From NCBI GenBank assembly GCA_963742405.1, contig CAVUMB010000005.1, positions 62,001 through 126,000 of the forward strand: a stretch of DNA of 64,000 nt, read 5' to 3'. The position numbers were made by a program, and so were the translations under genes. Each line of letters opens with the position of its first letter. Within the stretch, counting starts at the first letter, position 1. This stretch comes from JAGVSR01 sp963742405 (lineage in GTDB: Bacteria; Pseudomonadota; Alphaproteobacteria; Rhizobiales; Hyphomicrobiaceae). Positions 47,742-56,556 of the stretch are shown one piece after another. The notes below the pieces were generated by a model. It searched no databases. It worked only from the letters and a program-made list of their open reading frames with translations, and had not been told where the DNA came from.

Positions 47742-48497
47742 TCATTCTTCATCGGTGACGGCTGGCGGCGGCTCATTGCGTTCGCGGTCGCGCTCGCGCT
47801 GACGTTCCGCTTCGCGTTCCCGCTCACGCGCCTTTTTCGTCTCGTATTCTTCCTCGGCCTGCCGCAGGCGGCGATCGAGATAGCCGCCGACCGCGGTCTG
47901 CAACTCTTCGGTCTTGTTTTCGAAGAAATGGTTGGCGCCCGGCACGATCTCGTGGTCGATCTTGATGCCGCGCTGCGTCTTGAGCTTGGTCGACAGTTCG
48001 GCAACGGAGGCCGTCGGCACGACGCGATCCTTGTCGCCGTTGATCATCAGTCCCGACGACGGACACGGCGCCAGGAACGAAAAATCATACAGGTTCGAAG
48101 GCGGCGCAACGCAGATGAAACCGTCGATTTCCGGCCGCCGCATCAAAAGCTGCATGGCAATCCAAGTCCCGAAAGAGACACCGGCAATCCAGCAGTACTT
48201 TGCATCCGGCTTGATGATTTGCAGCCAGTCTAGAGCGCTCGCCGCGTCGGCAAGTTCGCCCGGGCCGCCGTCCCAAAAACCCTGACTTCGCCCGACGCCG
48301 CGGAAGTTGAACCGCAGCACCGAAAACCCGCGCTCCGCAAACGTATAGTACAGCGAATAAACGACCTGATTATTCATTGTGCCGCCGAACTGCGGATGTG
48401 GATGCAGGATCAGCGCAATCGGACTGTCGGGCTTTGGATCGTGGTGATACCGGGCCTCGATGCGGCCGGCCGGCCCATTCATGATCAATTCGGGCAT
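47742..48497 (-). CDS. Alpha/beta hydrolase with charged C-terminal tail
   Basis: 251 residues. The core shows LILHPHPQFGGTMNNQVV, FNFRGVGRSQG, the nucleophile elbow GVSFGTW, the acid in GDKDRVVP and the base in GANHFF. A C-terminal tail of about 35 residues is almost entirely Glu/Arg/Lys (a charged single helix or disordered). The family is conserved in Alphaproteobacteria without a defined substrate. It is convergent with anmK and divergent from the iscR operon. Confidence 0.88.
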   Translation of the reverse strand: MPELIMNGPAGRIEARYHHDPKPDSPIALILHPHPQFGGTMNNQVVYSLYYTFAERGFSVLRFNFRGVGRSQGFWDGGPGELADAASALDWLQIIKPDAKYCWIAGVSFGTWIAMQLLMRRPEIDGFICVAPPSNLYDFSFLAPCPSSGLMINGDKDRVVPTASVAELSTKLKTQRGIKIDHEIVPGANHFFENKTEELQTAVGGYLDRRLRQAEEEYETKKAREREREAERQRERDRERNEPPPAVTDEE

Positions 48498-48613
48498 AGG
48501 TCTTCTGGGCCTCGTTTTTTTCGGTGGTCGGATGCCGGCTGGCGGGGACGTGCTTTGCCGTTCGAGCGGTCAGCCCGTCCCTCACGGAGCCGTGTTGTCG
48601 CGTGTGCCGGGCA

Positions 48614-48638
48614 ATACTTGACTTAGTGGCTCGGAATT
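48614..48638 (+). promoter_or_regulatory. Candidate IscR type-1-like operator and iscR promoter
   Basis: ATACTTGACT matches the left half of the IscR type-1 consensus at all ten positions. The right half is weak (CTCGG). The same stretch contains TTGACT, a plausible -35, with an AT-richer CATAGAT about 17 nt downstream. It lies about 145 bp before the iscR start codon, consistent with autorepression of the Fe-S operon. Confidence 0.5.
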
Positions 48639-48782
48639 TCCATAGATAGACGAGATTTAGAACTCTTCGAAAGAGCGGGCATGGCCCGGGCTGGGCGGCC
48701 GGTGCTTTCAAGAGGCGTCGATGGGCGGTTCTCTTAACACGAGAGCAGTCCCCGAATGCAAGTGCCGTGCGGAGGCGAAGCC

Positions 48783-49272
48783 ATGGAACTGACAACGCGA
48801 GGGCGCTACGCCGTGATGGCGATGTCTGATCTAGCGCGTGCGTGGAGCCGATGAACCGGTCGCTCTAGCGGTGATCGCCGATCGGCAAAAGCTGTCATTG
48901 GCCTATTTGGAACAGTTGTTCGCGCTGCTACGCCGCGCTGAACTCGTCCGCAGCGCACGGGGCCGCAGTGGCGGCTACCGTCTCGGTCGCCCCGCGGCGG
49001 CTATTTCGATTGCCGATATTCTAACCGCTGTCGAAGAACAAACACGCATGACCCGCTGCACCGGCGAAGGTGACACCGGCTGTCTCGGCCACACACGCTG
49101 CATCACGCATGGCTTATGGCAGGCGCTGGGCGCACACATCGCGCAGTTTTTCTCCTCCGTGACGTTGCAGGATGTCGTTGACGGCGGGCCTAGACTGCCC
49201 CTGGATCCAAGTCTTCCCCTCGATGTGATCGTCAAGCCTGCGCCGCAGCAAGAGAGGCTCGCCGCAGAATGA
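48783..49272 (+). pseudogene. iscR: Rrf2 family Fe-S regulator IscR, frameshifted as read
   Basis: The N-terminus MELTTRGRYAVMAMSDLA reads from 48783 and stops after about 24 codons. The next frame continues GADEPVALAVIADRQKLSLAYLEQLF to 49272. Removing one base near 48836-48843 gives 163 codons, 162 residues. Ligands for a [2Fe-2S] cluster are visible as Cys-x7-Cys-x5-Cys-x2-His in RCTGEGDTGC and RCITHGLW, matching IscR-type spacing at the last three positions. It heads the operon and overlaps the cysteine desulfurase gene by 4 bp. It would sense Fe-S status and repress the suf genes. Confidence 0.88.
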
Positions 49273-50402
49273 TAGCCGTGCGGACATATCTCGACCATAA
49301 CGCGACGCAACCCCTGCGGCCGGAAGCTCAGGCTGCCATGCTCGCGGCAATGGACGTTTTCGGCAATCCATCCTCCGTCCATGCCGAAGGCCGCGCGGCT
49401 CGCGCCATCGTTGAAGCTGCGCGCGACGAAGTGGCGGCCCTCGTCAACGCCAAGCCAGGCGAAGTTATTTTCACCAGTGGAGCGACGGAAGCAAATTCGT
49501 TTGCGATCACCGGCCGCGCCTGGAGCGCTCTGCTGTTTGGCAATTGTGAGCATGTCGCCGTGCTGTCGCCGGCGCGCCGCGCCAAGGCCTCCCGCACTGA
49601 ACTGCCATGCAGATCCGACGGTGTGCAGGATATTGACGGCGCACACTCTTGGGCCGAGGCCCGGCCGGCCAGCGACATACCTGCGTTTGCAAGCCTCGCA
49701 CTGGCCAACGGGGAAACCGGCGTGCTGCAGCCCGTGGCGGAACTGGCCGCCGTGCTGGCGCAGTTCGGCGTTGTCGTTCATTCCGACGCGGCCCAGGCTG
49801 CCGGCCGCGTTCCCGTAGATTTCAAGGTACTCGGATTGTCGCTCATGTCGCTGTCGGCTCACAAGCTCGGCGGGCCGAAGGGCATCGGAGCGCTCGTCGT
49901 GCGCGACGGTACGCCGCTTGAACCTCTCCTGACGGGTGGCGGTCAAGAACGACGCCGCCGCGCCGGTACGGAAAACACAGTTGCCATTGCCGGGTTTGGC
50001 GCCGCCGCCGCCGCGGCCCGCCGCGATCTGGACTGCGCCGGCCAGATCCGCGCGATGCGCGACGGTCTGGAGAAAGCGCTCGTGCGTGCCGAACCAGATT
50101 GCGTTGTGATTGGACGCGATGCTGCGAGATTGCCCAACACGACCCTCGTTTCTATGCCGGGCAAGAGCGCCGAAACGGTCGTGATCAAGCTCGATCTCGC
50201 TGGGATTGCAGTCAGCGCGGGTGCGGCCTGCTCGTCGGGAAAGGTCGCCGCGAGCCACGTGCTCGAAGCGATGGGCGTGGCTCCCGAAATCGCGCGCGGA
50301 GCGATCCGCGTCAGCCTTGGCCGCAACACAACGGCCGACGATGTGAACAAGTTTGTTGCGGCGTGGTCCGCCGCGGTCGAGCGGCCGGCAATGGTCGCCT
50401 GA
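49269..50402 (+). CDS. iscS: Cysteine desulfurase, IscS/NifS-like
   Basis: 377 residues of the class V aminotransferase fold. The N-terminus YLDHNATQPLRPEA, the PLP lysine in LSAHKLGGPKG and the persulfide cysteine in AGAACSSGKVAASH identify it. The short Cys loop with ACSSG is of the group I (IscS/NifS) type. It supplies sulfur for Fe-S assembly. It overlaps the iscR gene as ATGA and precedes sufB, so the operon carries two desulfurases, this one and SufS. Confidence 0.93.
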   Translation: MIAVRTYLDHNATQPLRPEAQAAMLAAMDVFGNPSSVHAEGRAARAIVEAARDEVAALVNAKPGEVIFTSGATEANSFAITGRAWSALLFGNCEHVAVLSPARRAKASRTELPCRSDGVQDIDGAHSWAEARPASDIPAFASLALANGETGVLQPVAELAAVLAQFGVVVHSDAAQAAGRVPVDFKVLGLSLMSLSAHKLGGPKGIGALVVRDGTPLEPLLTGGGQERRRRAGTENTVAIAGFGAAAAAARRDLDCAGQIRAMRDGLEKALVRAEPDCVVIGRDAARLPNTTLVSMPGKSAETVVIKLDLAGIAVSAGAACSSGKVAASHVLEAMGVAPEIARGAIRVSLGRNTTADDVNKFVAAWSAAVERPAMVA

Positions 50403-50460
50403 TCGCGAATGAGAATACGAACGGCGCACCACTTGAGGGCGCTCGGGAGAAGAGGTCGAA

Positions 50461-51936
50461 ATGCCTGCAGTTCAAGAGACGGTCAAACAAGTCAAAGAAA
50501 TCGACGTCGACCAGTATAAATACGGGTTCGAGACGGCGATCGAGATGGTCAAGGCCCCCAAGGGTCTCAACGAGGACATCGTCCGGTTCATTTCGGAAAA
50601 GAAGGGCGAGCCGGCTTGGATGCTCGATTGGCGGCTCGATGCGTATCGCCGCTGGCGCGCGATGACCGAACCGACCTGGGCCAAGGTTGAATATCCGAAA
50701 ATCGATTTTGAAGATCTTTATTATTACGCCGCTCCGAAGTCGTCGGAGGGGCCAAAGTCGCTCGCCGACGTCGATCCCGAACTTCTGAAAATGTACGAAC
50801 GGCTCGGTGTACCGCTGCAGGAACAGGCGATCCTTGCCGGTGTAAAGAGCGACAAGCCCCGCGTTGCGGTCGATGCCGTGCTCGATAGCGTGTCGGTCGT
50901 CACAACCTTCAAGGACGAACTGGCCAAAGCCGGCGTCATCTTCTGCTCGATCTCCGAAGCCCTGCGCAATCATCCCGACCTCGTGAAAAAGTACCTCGGC
51001 TCCGTCGTGCCGCAGTCCGACAATTATTATGCGGCGTTGAACTCGGCGGTGTTTTCGGACGGTTCGTTTGTTTATGTGCCGGAAGGCGTTCGCTGCCCGA
51101 TGGAACTGTCGACGTACTTTCGCATCAACGAGCGCGAGACGGGCCAGTTCGAGCGCACGTTGATCATCGCCGAGAAGGGCGCGTACGTGTCTTATCTGGA
51201 AGGCTGCACGGCGCCGATGCGCGACGAAAACCAGCTGCACGCGGCCGTCGTGGAACTGGTCGCGCTCGATGATGCCGAGATCAAATACTCGACCGTCCAG
51301 AACTGGTATCCCGGCGACAAAAACGGCAAGGGCGGGATCTATAACTTCGTCACCAAGCGTGGCGATTGCCGCGGCCACAATTCCAAGATCTCCTGGACGC
51401 AGGTGGAAACCGGCTCTGCGATCACCTGGAAGTATCCCAGCTGCATCCTGCGCGGCGACAACTCACGCGGTGAATTCTATTCGATCGCGGTATCAAACGG
51501 CTATCAGCAGGTCGATAGCGGAACCAAGATGATCCACCTTGGCAAGAACACCTCAAGCCGCATCATCTCCAAAGGCATCGCCGCCGGGTTCTCGCAGAAC
51601 ACCTACCGTGGTCTCGTCTCCGCTCATCGCAAGGCAACGGGCGCGCGCAACTTTACAGCATGTGACAGCCTGCTAATCGGCGACAAGTGCGGCGCGCACA
51701 CGGTGCCTTACATCGAAGCCAAGAACCAATCGGCCCACTTCGAGCACGAGGCGACCACCTCGAAAATATCGGACGATATGCTGTTTTATTGCCGCCAGCG
51801 TGGTCTGTCGGAAGAAGAAGCCGTGGCACTCGTCGTCAACGGGTTCGTGCGCGACGTGCTGCAGCAGTTACCGATGGAATTTCTCGCCGAGACGCAGAAG
51901 CTGATCGGTATTTCGCTCGAAGGCAGCGTCGGCTGA
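50461..51936 (+). CDS. sufB: Fe-S cluster assembly protein SufB
   Basis: 491 residues, full length. Family blocks are FVYVPEGVRCPMELSTYFRIN, YVSYLEGCTAPMRDENQLHAAVVEL and SRIISKGIAAGFSQNTYRGLV. The cysteine in EGCTAP and a later one in TACDSLLIGDKCGAHTVP fit the conserved scaffold residues. SufB is the scaffold of the SufBC2D complex. GAGAAGAGG precedes the ATG, and sufC follows after 49 bp. Confidence 0.96.
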   Translation: MPAVQETVKQVKEIDVDQYKYGFETAIEMVKAPKGLNEDIVRFISEKKGEPAWMLDWRLDAYRRWRAMTEPTWAKVEYPKIDFEDLYYYAAPKSSEGPKSLADVDPELLKMYERLGVPLQEQAILAGVKSDKPRVAVDAVLDSVSVVTTFKDELAKAGVIFCSISEALRNHPDLVKKYLGSVVPQSDNYYAALNSAVFSDGSFVYVPEGVRCPMELSTYFRINERETGQFERTLIIAEKGAYVSYLEGCTAPMRDENQLHAAVVELVALDDAEIKYSTVQNWYPGDKNGKGGIYNFVTKRGDCRGHNSKISWTQVETGSAITWKYPSCILRGDNSRGEFYSIAVSNGYQQVDSGTKMIHLGKNTSSRIISKGIAAGFSQNTYRGLVSAHRKATGARNFTACDSLLIGDKCGAHTVPYIEAKNQSAHFEHEATTSKISDDMLFYCRQRGLSEEEAVALVVNGFVRDVLQQLPMEFLAETQKLIGISLEGSVG

Positions 51937-51985
51937 CAGCGCGCCGTACCACGATCAACGACAAATTCAAGAAGGCACAGCAACG

Positions 51986-52741
51986 ATGCTTGAAATCAAG
52001 AACCTGCATGTGAAGCTCGAGGACGAGGACAAGGTCATCCTCAAGGGCCTGACGCTCACCGTGCCCAAGGGCGAAGTGCATGCGATCATGGGGCCAAATG
52101 GTTCGGGCAAATCCACGCTCGCCTACGTGCTCGCCGGCCGGGATGGTTACGAGGTGACGGACGGCGACATTCTCTGGAACGGAGAAAGCATCATCGGAAT
52201 GGAGCCGGATGAGCGAGCCGCCAAGGGCGTCTTCCTGGCCTTTCAATATCCGATGGAGATCCCGGGCGTAGCGGGATTGACCTTCCTGCGCACCGCGACG
52301 AACGCGGTCCGCAAGCGCCGCGAGCTTCCGGAATTGTCGACGCCGGATTTTCTTAAGGTCGTCAAGGAAAAGGCAGCAAAGCTCAACATCGATATCCAGA
52401 TGTTGAAGCGTCCGGTCAACGTCGGATTTTCTGGCGGTGAAAAGAAGCGGTCCGAAATCCTGCAGATGGCCATGCTCGAGCCCACTTTGTGCGTGCTCGA
52501 CGAAACCGATTCCGGTCTCGACATTGATGCGCTGAAGATCGTCTCCGACGGCGTCAACGCACTGCGCTCGCCGGACCGCGCCATGCTCGTCATCACGCAC
52601 TATCAGCGACTATTGAACCATATCGTCCCCGACAAGGTTCACGTGCTGACGGACGGCCGCATTCAAAAGACCGGCGGCAAGGAATTGGCTCTCGAACTCG
52701 AGAAATCGGGCTACGCAGATTACACCGGCAAGGCAGCCTGA
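51986..52741 (+). CDS. sufC: Fe-S assembly ATPase SufC
   Basis: 251 residues. The Walker A is GPNGSGKSTL, the Q-loop region FLAFQYPMEIPG, the signature FSGGEKKRSEILQ, and the Walker B CVLDETDSGLDIDALK, with the switch His in ITHYQRLL. The SufC-specific ETDSGLD variant of Walker B is present. It is the ATPase of the SufBC2D scaffold. It is followed directly by sufD. Confidence 0.96.
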   Translation: MLEIKNLHVKLEDEDKVILKGLTLTVPKGEVHAIMGPNGSGKSTLAYVLAGRDGYEVTDGDILWNGESIIGMEPDERAAKGVFLAFQYPMEIPGVAGLTFLRTATNAVRKRRELPELSTPDFLKVVKEKAAKLNIDIQMLKRPVNVGFSGGEKKRSEILQMAMLEPTLCVLDETDSGLDIDALKIVSDGVNALRSPDRAMLVITHYQRLLNHIVPDKVHVLTDGRIQKTGGKELALELEKSGYADYTGKAA

Positions 52742-52786
52742 TCGATGCAGTTGGCGGATCAGGTATCGGAAAAGGGCGATCGCAGC

Positions 52787-54076
52787 ATGACCGTGCAGAT
52801 GCTCACGACAAAAGCAGAGCAGGCGATCCTCAAATCGTTCGAGGATAACGCCGCTGATTTGCCGGGCGGCACAGCCGTGGCGGAGTTGCGTCGCGCCGCC
52901 ATCGGCGCGTTTGCGTCGAAGGGATTTCCAAGCCGGCGCGTCGAGGAGTTCAAGTACACAGACCTCAAGGCGAACGTGAAAGACGTGTGGCCGCTCGCGG
53001 TCGGCGACGCATCGGATTTGGTAGGCGCCGGGGCTCTTACAGGGCGTTTTGCTGCATTTTCTGAATACGCGGTGTCGTTTGTCGACGGACGCGGTGTTTC
53101 CGAGAAGGAAGGTATCAAATTTCTGGCCGGAATGCTGTCCCACCCCCCGAGCTGGATCGAGGCGGTGCTGGCGGATGACGCAATGGCCGCGTTTTCCGAT
53201 TTGCTTTTGAATACGGCGCTCTTCACTGACGGCGCCGTCATCGACATCGCCGCCGGGGCGGAACCGGCAGATCCGATCGTGATCGCATCGTCAACGCGGG
53301 CCAATGCGATGACGGCGTTGCGGCATGTCATTCGCGTCGGCAAGGGTGCCAAGGTCACAATCGTCGAGATCGAGCAGGCTCCACAATCGGCCGCAGCACG
53401 GCAATCGAGTGCAGTGACGCAGATCGATGTGGCTGATGGCGCTGAGGTTGCGCACATCAAGATCGTGGAGACTCGTAAGGGCTCACTCCACCTCAGCCAC
53501 GCGCAGGTATCATTGGGTGGAAACGCAACGTACACCCCCTTCCAGATGACGGTCGGCGATGGCCTCGCGCGCAATGGATTGAATGTTCTTTTTAACGGGC
53601 AGCACACTACGTTTGATTTCGCGGCCGCCTCGATTGTTCACGGCACTGGCCATGCGGACAGTACGCTCGTGATCGATCATAAGGTGCCCCATTGTACGAG
53701 CCGTGAACTCTTCAAAACCGTGCTCGATGGTCAAGCTCGCGCCGTGTTCCAGGGCAAGGTCATCGTCCGGCCCAATGCACAGAAGTCCGATGGTAAGCAA
53801 ATGGCGCAAGCCCTGATGCTGTCGCCGGATACAGAGTTCGATTCCAAGCCGGAACTCGAGATCTATGCCGACGACGTTGTTTGCGGCCACGGTTCGACAG
53901 CAGCCGAAATCGATTCCGATCTCATCTTTTATTGTACATCGCGAGGCATACCGGCCCCGGTGGCGCGCGCCATGCTGATCGAGAGCTTTATCGGCGAGGC
54001 AATTGCGAAGGTTGCGCACGACGGCCTGCGTGAAGCGCTGACAGTCCTCGCCCGCGAAAGTCTGAACCCAGCATAA
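52787..54076 (+). CDS. sufD: Fe-S cluster assembly protein SufD
   Basis: About 429 residues. The N-terminal helical part has FPSRRVEEFKYTDLK, and the beta-helical core ends in KPELEIYADDVVCGHGSTAAEID, the SufD hallmark with its conserved His. IFYCTSRGIP and ARAMLIESFIGEA close the protein. The start MTVQMLTT follows AAGGG at acceptable distance; an in-frame ATG 14 codons upstream, 4 bp past the sufC stop, is the alternative. It pairs with SufB as scaffold. Confidence 0.93.
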   Translation: MTVQMLTTKAEQAILKSFEDNAADLPGGTAVAELRRAAIGAFASKGFPSRRVEEFKYTDLKANVKDVWPLAVGDASDLVGAGALTGRFAAFSEYAVSFVDGRGVSEKEGIKFLAGMLSHPPSWIEAVLADDAMAAFSDLLLNTALFTDGAVIDIAAGAEPADPIVIASSTRANAMTALRHVIRVGKGAKVTIVEIEQAPQSAAARQSSAVTQIDVADGAEVAHIKIVETRKGSLHLSHAQVSLGGNATYTPFQMTVGDGLARNGLNVLFNGQHTTFDFAAASIVHGTGHADSTLVIDHKVPHCTSRELFKTVLDGQARAVFQGKVIVRPNAQKSDGKQMAQALMLSPDTEFDSKPELEIYADDVVCGHGSTAAEIDSDLIFYCTSRGIPAPVARAMLIESFIGEAIAKVAHDGLREALTVLARESLNPA

Positions 54077-54110
54077 TGTAAGACGCCCTCTCGGGCGAAA
54101 GGAGCAGACG

Positions 54111-55382
54111 ATGGCCAATGCAGTGCGCGAAGTACAGCGCGAGACAGTAAGCCGCCCGGCACCGGCCGTGGACGTTGCCCGTCTGCGCGCGGATTTTCCG
54201 ATCCTGTTTCGCGAGATCCACGGCAAGCCGCTTGTTTATCTCGACAACGGCGCCAGCGCACAAAAGCCGGCCGCGGTCATCGATGCGATGGATCATGCCT
54301 ACCGGTTCGAATATGCCAACGTGCATCGCGGCCTGCATTACTTGTCCAACACGGCCACCGCACGCATGGAAGATGCCCGCGAAACCGTGCGCCGCTTCTT
54401 CAATGCCGCGAGTGTCGAAGAGATCATTTTCACTCGTAATGCCACCGACGCCGTCAATCTGGTGGCGTCCTCCTTCGGTGGAATGGTGATCGGCGAGGGC
54501 GACGAAATCGTCCTGTCGATCATGGAGCACCATTCCAACATCGTTCCCTGGCATTTCCACCGCGAGCGTCGCGGCGCGGTACTGAAGTGGGCCCCGGTAT
54601 CCGACTCGGGCGAGTTCCTGCTTGAGGAATTCGACCGCCTTCTGACGCCCAAGACCAAGATGGTCGCCATCACACATATGTCGAATGTCCTCGGCACGAT
54701 TACGCCGATTAAAGAGATCGTCCGCCTCGCACATGCCAAGGGCATCCCGGTTCTCGTCGATGGCAGCCAGGCTGCCGTGCATCTCTCCGTCGACGTCCAG
54801 GACCTCGACGCAGACTTCTACGTTGCAACGGGTCACAAGCTCTACGGCCCGTCCGGCATCGGCGTGCTGTACGCCAAGCGCCGCCACCTCGATGCCATGC
54901 CGCCCTACCAGGGTGGCGGCGAGATGATCGAGAAAGTAGCCGTCGATGCCGTGACCTACGCCCATGCGCCGCACAAATTCGAAGCCGGTACCCCCGCCAT
55001 CGTCGAAACGGTCGGTCTTGGAACCGCTCTCAATTACATGATGCAGGTGGGCCGCGATGCGATTGCCGCGCATGAGCATGACGTCTCTGCCTATGCGCAC
55101 GCGCGTTTTGCCGAATTCCCATGGCTGACCGTTTACGGCAAGGCGGCGGGCAAAGGAGCAATCCTCGCTTTCAATGTCGAGGGTCTGCATCCGCACGATG
55201 TTTCGACGATCGTGGATCGGTCGGGTGTCGCCATTCGCGCCGGCCACCACTGCGCGCAACCCCTGATGACGCGCCTCGGCGTTTCGGCCACCTGCCGCGC
55301 GTCGTTCGCGATGTACAACACCAAGACCGAAGTCGATGCGCTGGTCGCGGCGCTGCAAAAAGCACGCGACTTGTTTGCCTGA
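54111..55382 (+). CDS. sufS: Cysteine desulfurase SufS
   Basis: 423 residues. LVYLDNGASAQKPAAVIDAMD, VHRGLHYLSNTAT and the PLP lysine in VATGHKLYGPSGIGVL are typical, and the active Cys is in RAGHHCAQPLM, the group II (SufS/CsdA) loop. It provides persulfide to the SufBCD scaffold. No sufE gene is visible in the window. It lies 34 bp after sufD and 17 bp before sufT. GAAAGGAG precedes the ATG. Confidence 0.95.
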   Translation: MANAVREVQRETVSRPAPAVDVARLRADFPILFREIHGKPLVYLDNGASAQKPAAVIDAMDHAYRFEYANVHRGLHYLSNTATARMEDARETVRRFFNAASVEEIIFTRNATDAVNLVASSFGGMVIGEGDEIVLSIMEHHSNIVPWHFHRERRGAVLKWAPVSDSGEFLLEEFDRLLTPKTKMVAITHMSNVLGTITPIKEIVRLAHAKGIPVLVDGSQAAVHLSVDVQDLDADFYVATGHKLYGPSGIGVLYAKRRHLDAMPPYQGGGEMIEKVAVDAVTYAHAPHKFEAGTPAIVETVGLGTALNYMMQVGRDAIAAHEHDVSAYAHARFAEFPWLTVYGKAAGKGAILAFNVEGLHPHDVSTIVDRSGVAIRAGHHCAQPLMTRLGVSATCRASFAMYNTKTEVDALVAALQKARDLFA

Positions 55383-55399
55383 TCGCAGCGTGGAGCACC

Positions 55400-55846
55400 A
55401 TGACAATGGATGATCTTAAAACGGCACTGCCACACGTCGCTGCCGACGCACCGGTCGAAGCCGTTGCGTTGCCGACCCGTGCGCTCAGCGTCGCCGCTGG
55501 TGGAACGCCGGTCGAAGGATCGACGCTGTCCCAGGAAGAACTCGACGAATTGACGCCTGAAATTGTGAAGGCGTTGAAAACCGTTCACGACCCGGAAATA
55601 CCGGCCGACATTTTCGAGCTGGGCCTGATCTACAACATCGATATCTCCGACAGTCGCGACGTGACGATCCTGATGACGTTGACCGCACCAGGATGCCCGG
55701 TCGCCGGCGAGATGCCGATCTGGGTTGAGAATGCGGTCTCAGCCGTCGCTGGCGTCAGCGGTTGCAAGGCGACGATCACATTCAACCCTCCCTGGGATCA
55801 GAGCCGCATGTCGGAAGAAGCGCGCTTGGCGCTGAATATGTTCTAA
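55400..55846 (+). CDS. sufT: SUF system assembly protein SufT (DUF59/MIP18 family)
   Basis: 148 residues. An Ala/Pro-rich N-terminal tail of about 40 residues is followed by the MIP18 domain (EIVKALKTVHDPEIPADIFELGLIYNI, LTLTAPGCPVAGEMP with its conserved Cys, and NPPWDQSRMSEEARL). SufT assists maturation or delivery of Fe-S clusters. GGAG lies 5 nt before the chosen ATG. It is the last gene of the operon that starts with iscR. Confidence 0.93.
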   Translation: MTMDDLKTALPHVAADAPVEAVALPTRALSVAAGGTPVEGSTLSQEELDELTPEIVKALKTVHDPEIPADIFELGLIYNIDISDSRDVTILMTLTAPGCPVAGEMPIWVENAVSAVAGVSGCKATITFNPPWDQSRMSEEARLALNMF

Positions 55847-56085
55847 GGCCAGCGGACGTCGGTCGGCTCGCAGAATGGCTGCACTTCGCCGGCTGCGGCG
55901 GACATGATAATATGTGTATCGCGTCAGGAGTTCGAATTTCACACTCCCTTGCCGGCGCCACTCGCTGTAAGGGAGCCAGCCGAATATGCCGAATAAGGCT
56001 GCCGGGCTCCTGACGCGTCGCCCTTTTCAATCCTCCAAGCCAGAAGCGTGCGTATCTGAACCACGATGCGCGTTAGGAGGGTCGA

Positions 56086-56508
56086 ATGTCCGGCAAAGCA
56101 CCTGAGCTGCCCTGCGAAAGATCCAATTTGACCGTCTATTACGATGGATCATGCCCGCTTTGCCGCCTCGAAATCGGGCACTATCAAAAACAGCGCGGGG
56201 CTGACGCGATCGAATTTGTCGACGTTTCGGACGCCAACGTCGTCATTGCCTCCGACCTCGACCGGAAAGCGGCCATGGCCCGTTTTCATATTCGTGAAAG
56301 CGATGGACAGTTGCTGTCGGGGGCGCAGGCTTTTGCCCGCATTTGGCAGCGGCTGCCGTCGTGGCACTGGGCGGCCCGCATTGCAAAGGTGCCGGGCGTT
56401 ACGCCGCTCCTGGAGGTTGCCTACCGTGGGTTTCTGCCGATCCGACCGACCCTGTCGCGCACCGCCTGCCGTTTTCAGCGCTGGCGAGAGCGTCGCAACC
56501 AAATCTGA
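56086..56508 (+). CDS. DCC family thiol-disulfide oxidoreductase (DUF393)
   Basis: 140 residues. The family motif YYDGSCPLC with a C-P-L-C redox-type centre is at about residues 18-26, and the rest (DVSDAN, LLSGAQAFARIWQRLP) matches DUF393. Such proteins are predicted thiol-disulfide oxidoreductases; the biological partner is not known. AGGAGGG precedes the ATG, a strong ribosome site. It is convergent with the next gene. Confidence 0.9.
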   Translation: MSGKAPELPCERSNLTVYYDGSCPLCRLEIGHYQKQRGADAIEFVDVSDANVVIASDLDRKAAMARFHIRESDGQLLSGAQAFARIWQRLPSWHWAARIAKVPGVTPLLEVAYRGFLPIRPTLSRTACRFQRWRERRNQI

Positions 56509-56556
56509 TTGGTCGGCGCTCTCGCGACGCCTCTCAACCCGTGTGCCGGATCGGGT

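Noticed and set aside
48975..50432. 485-codon antisense frame over iscR/iscS
   Set aside because: It overlaps two clearly conserved genes entirely and has no family features.
53988..55406. 472-codon antisense frame over sufS
   Set aside because: Mirror of a conserved gene with GC-biased third positions; no ribosome site.
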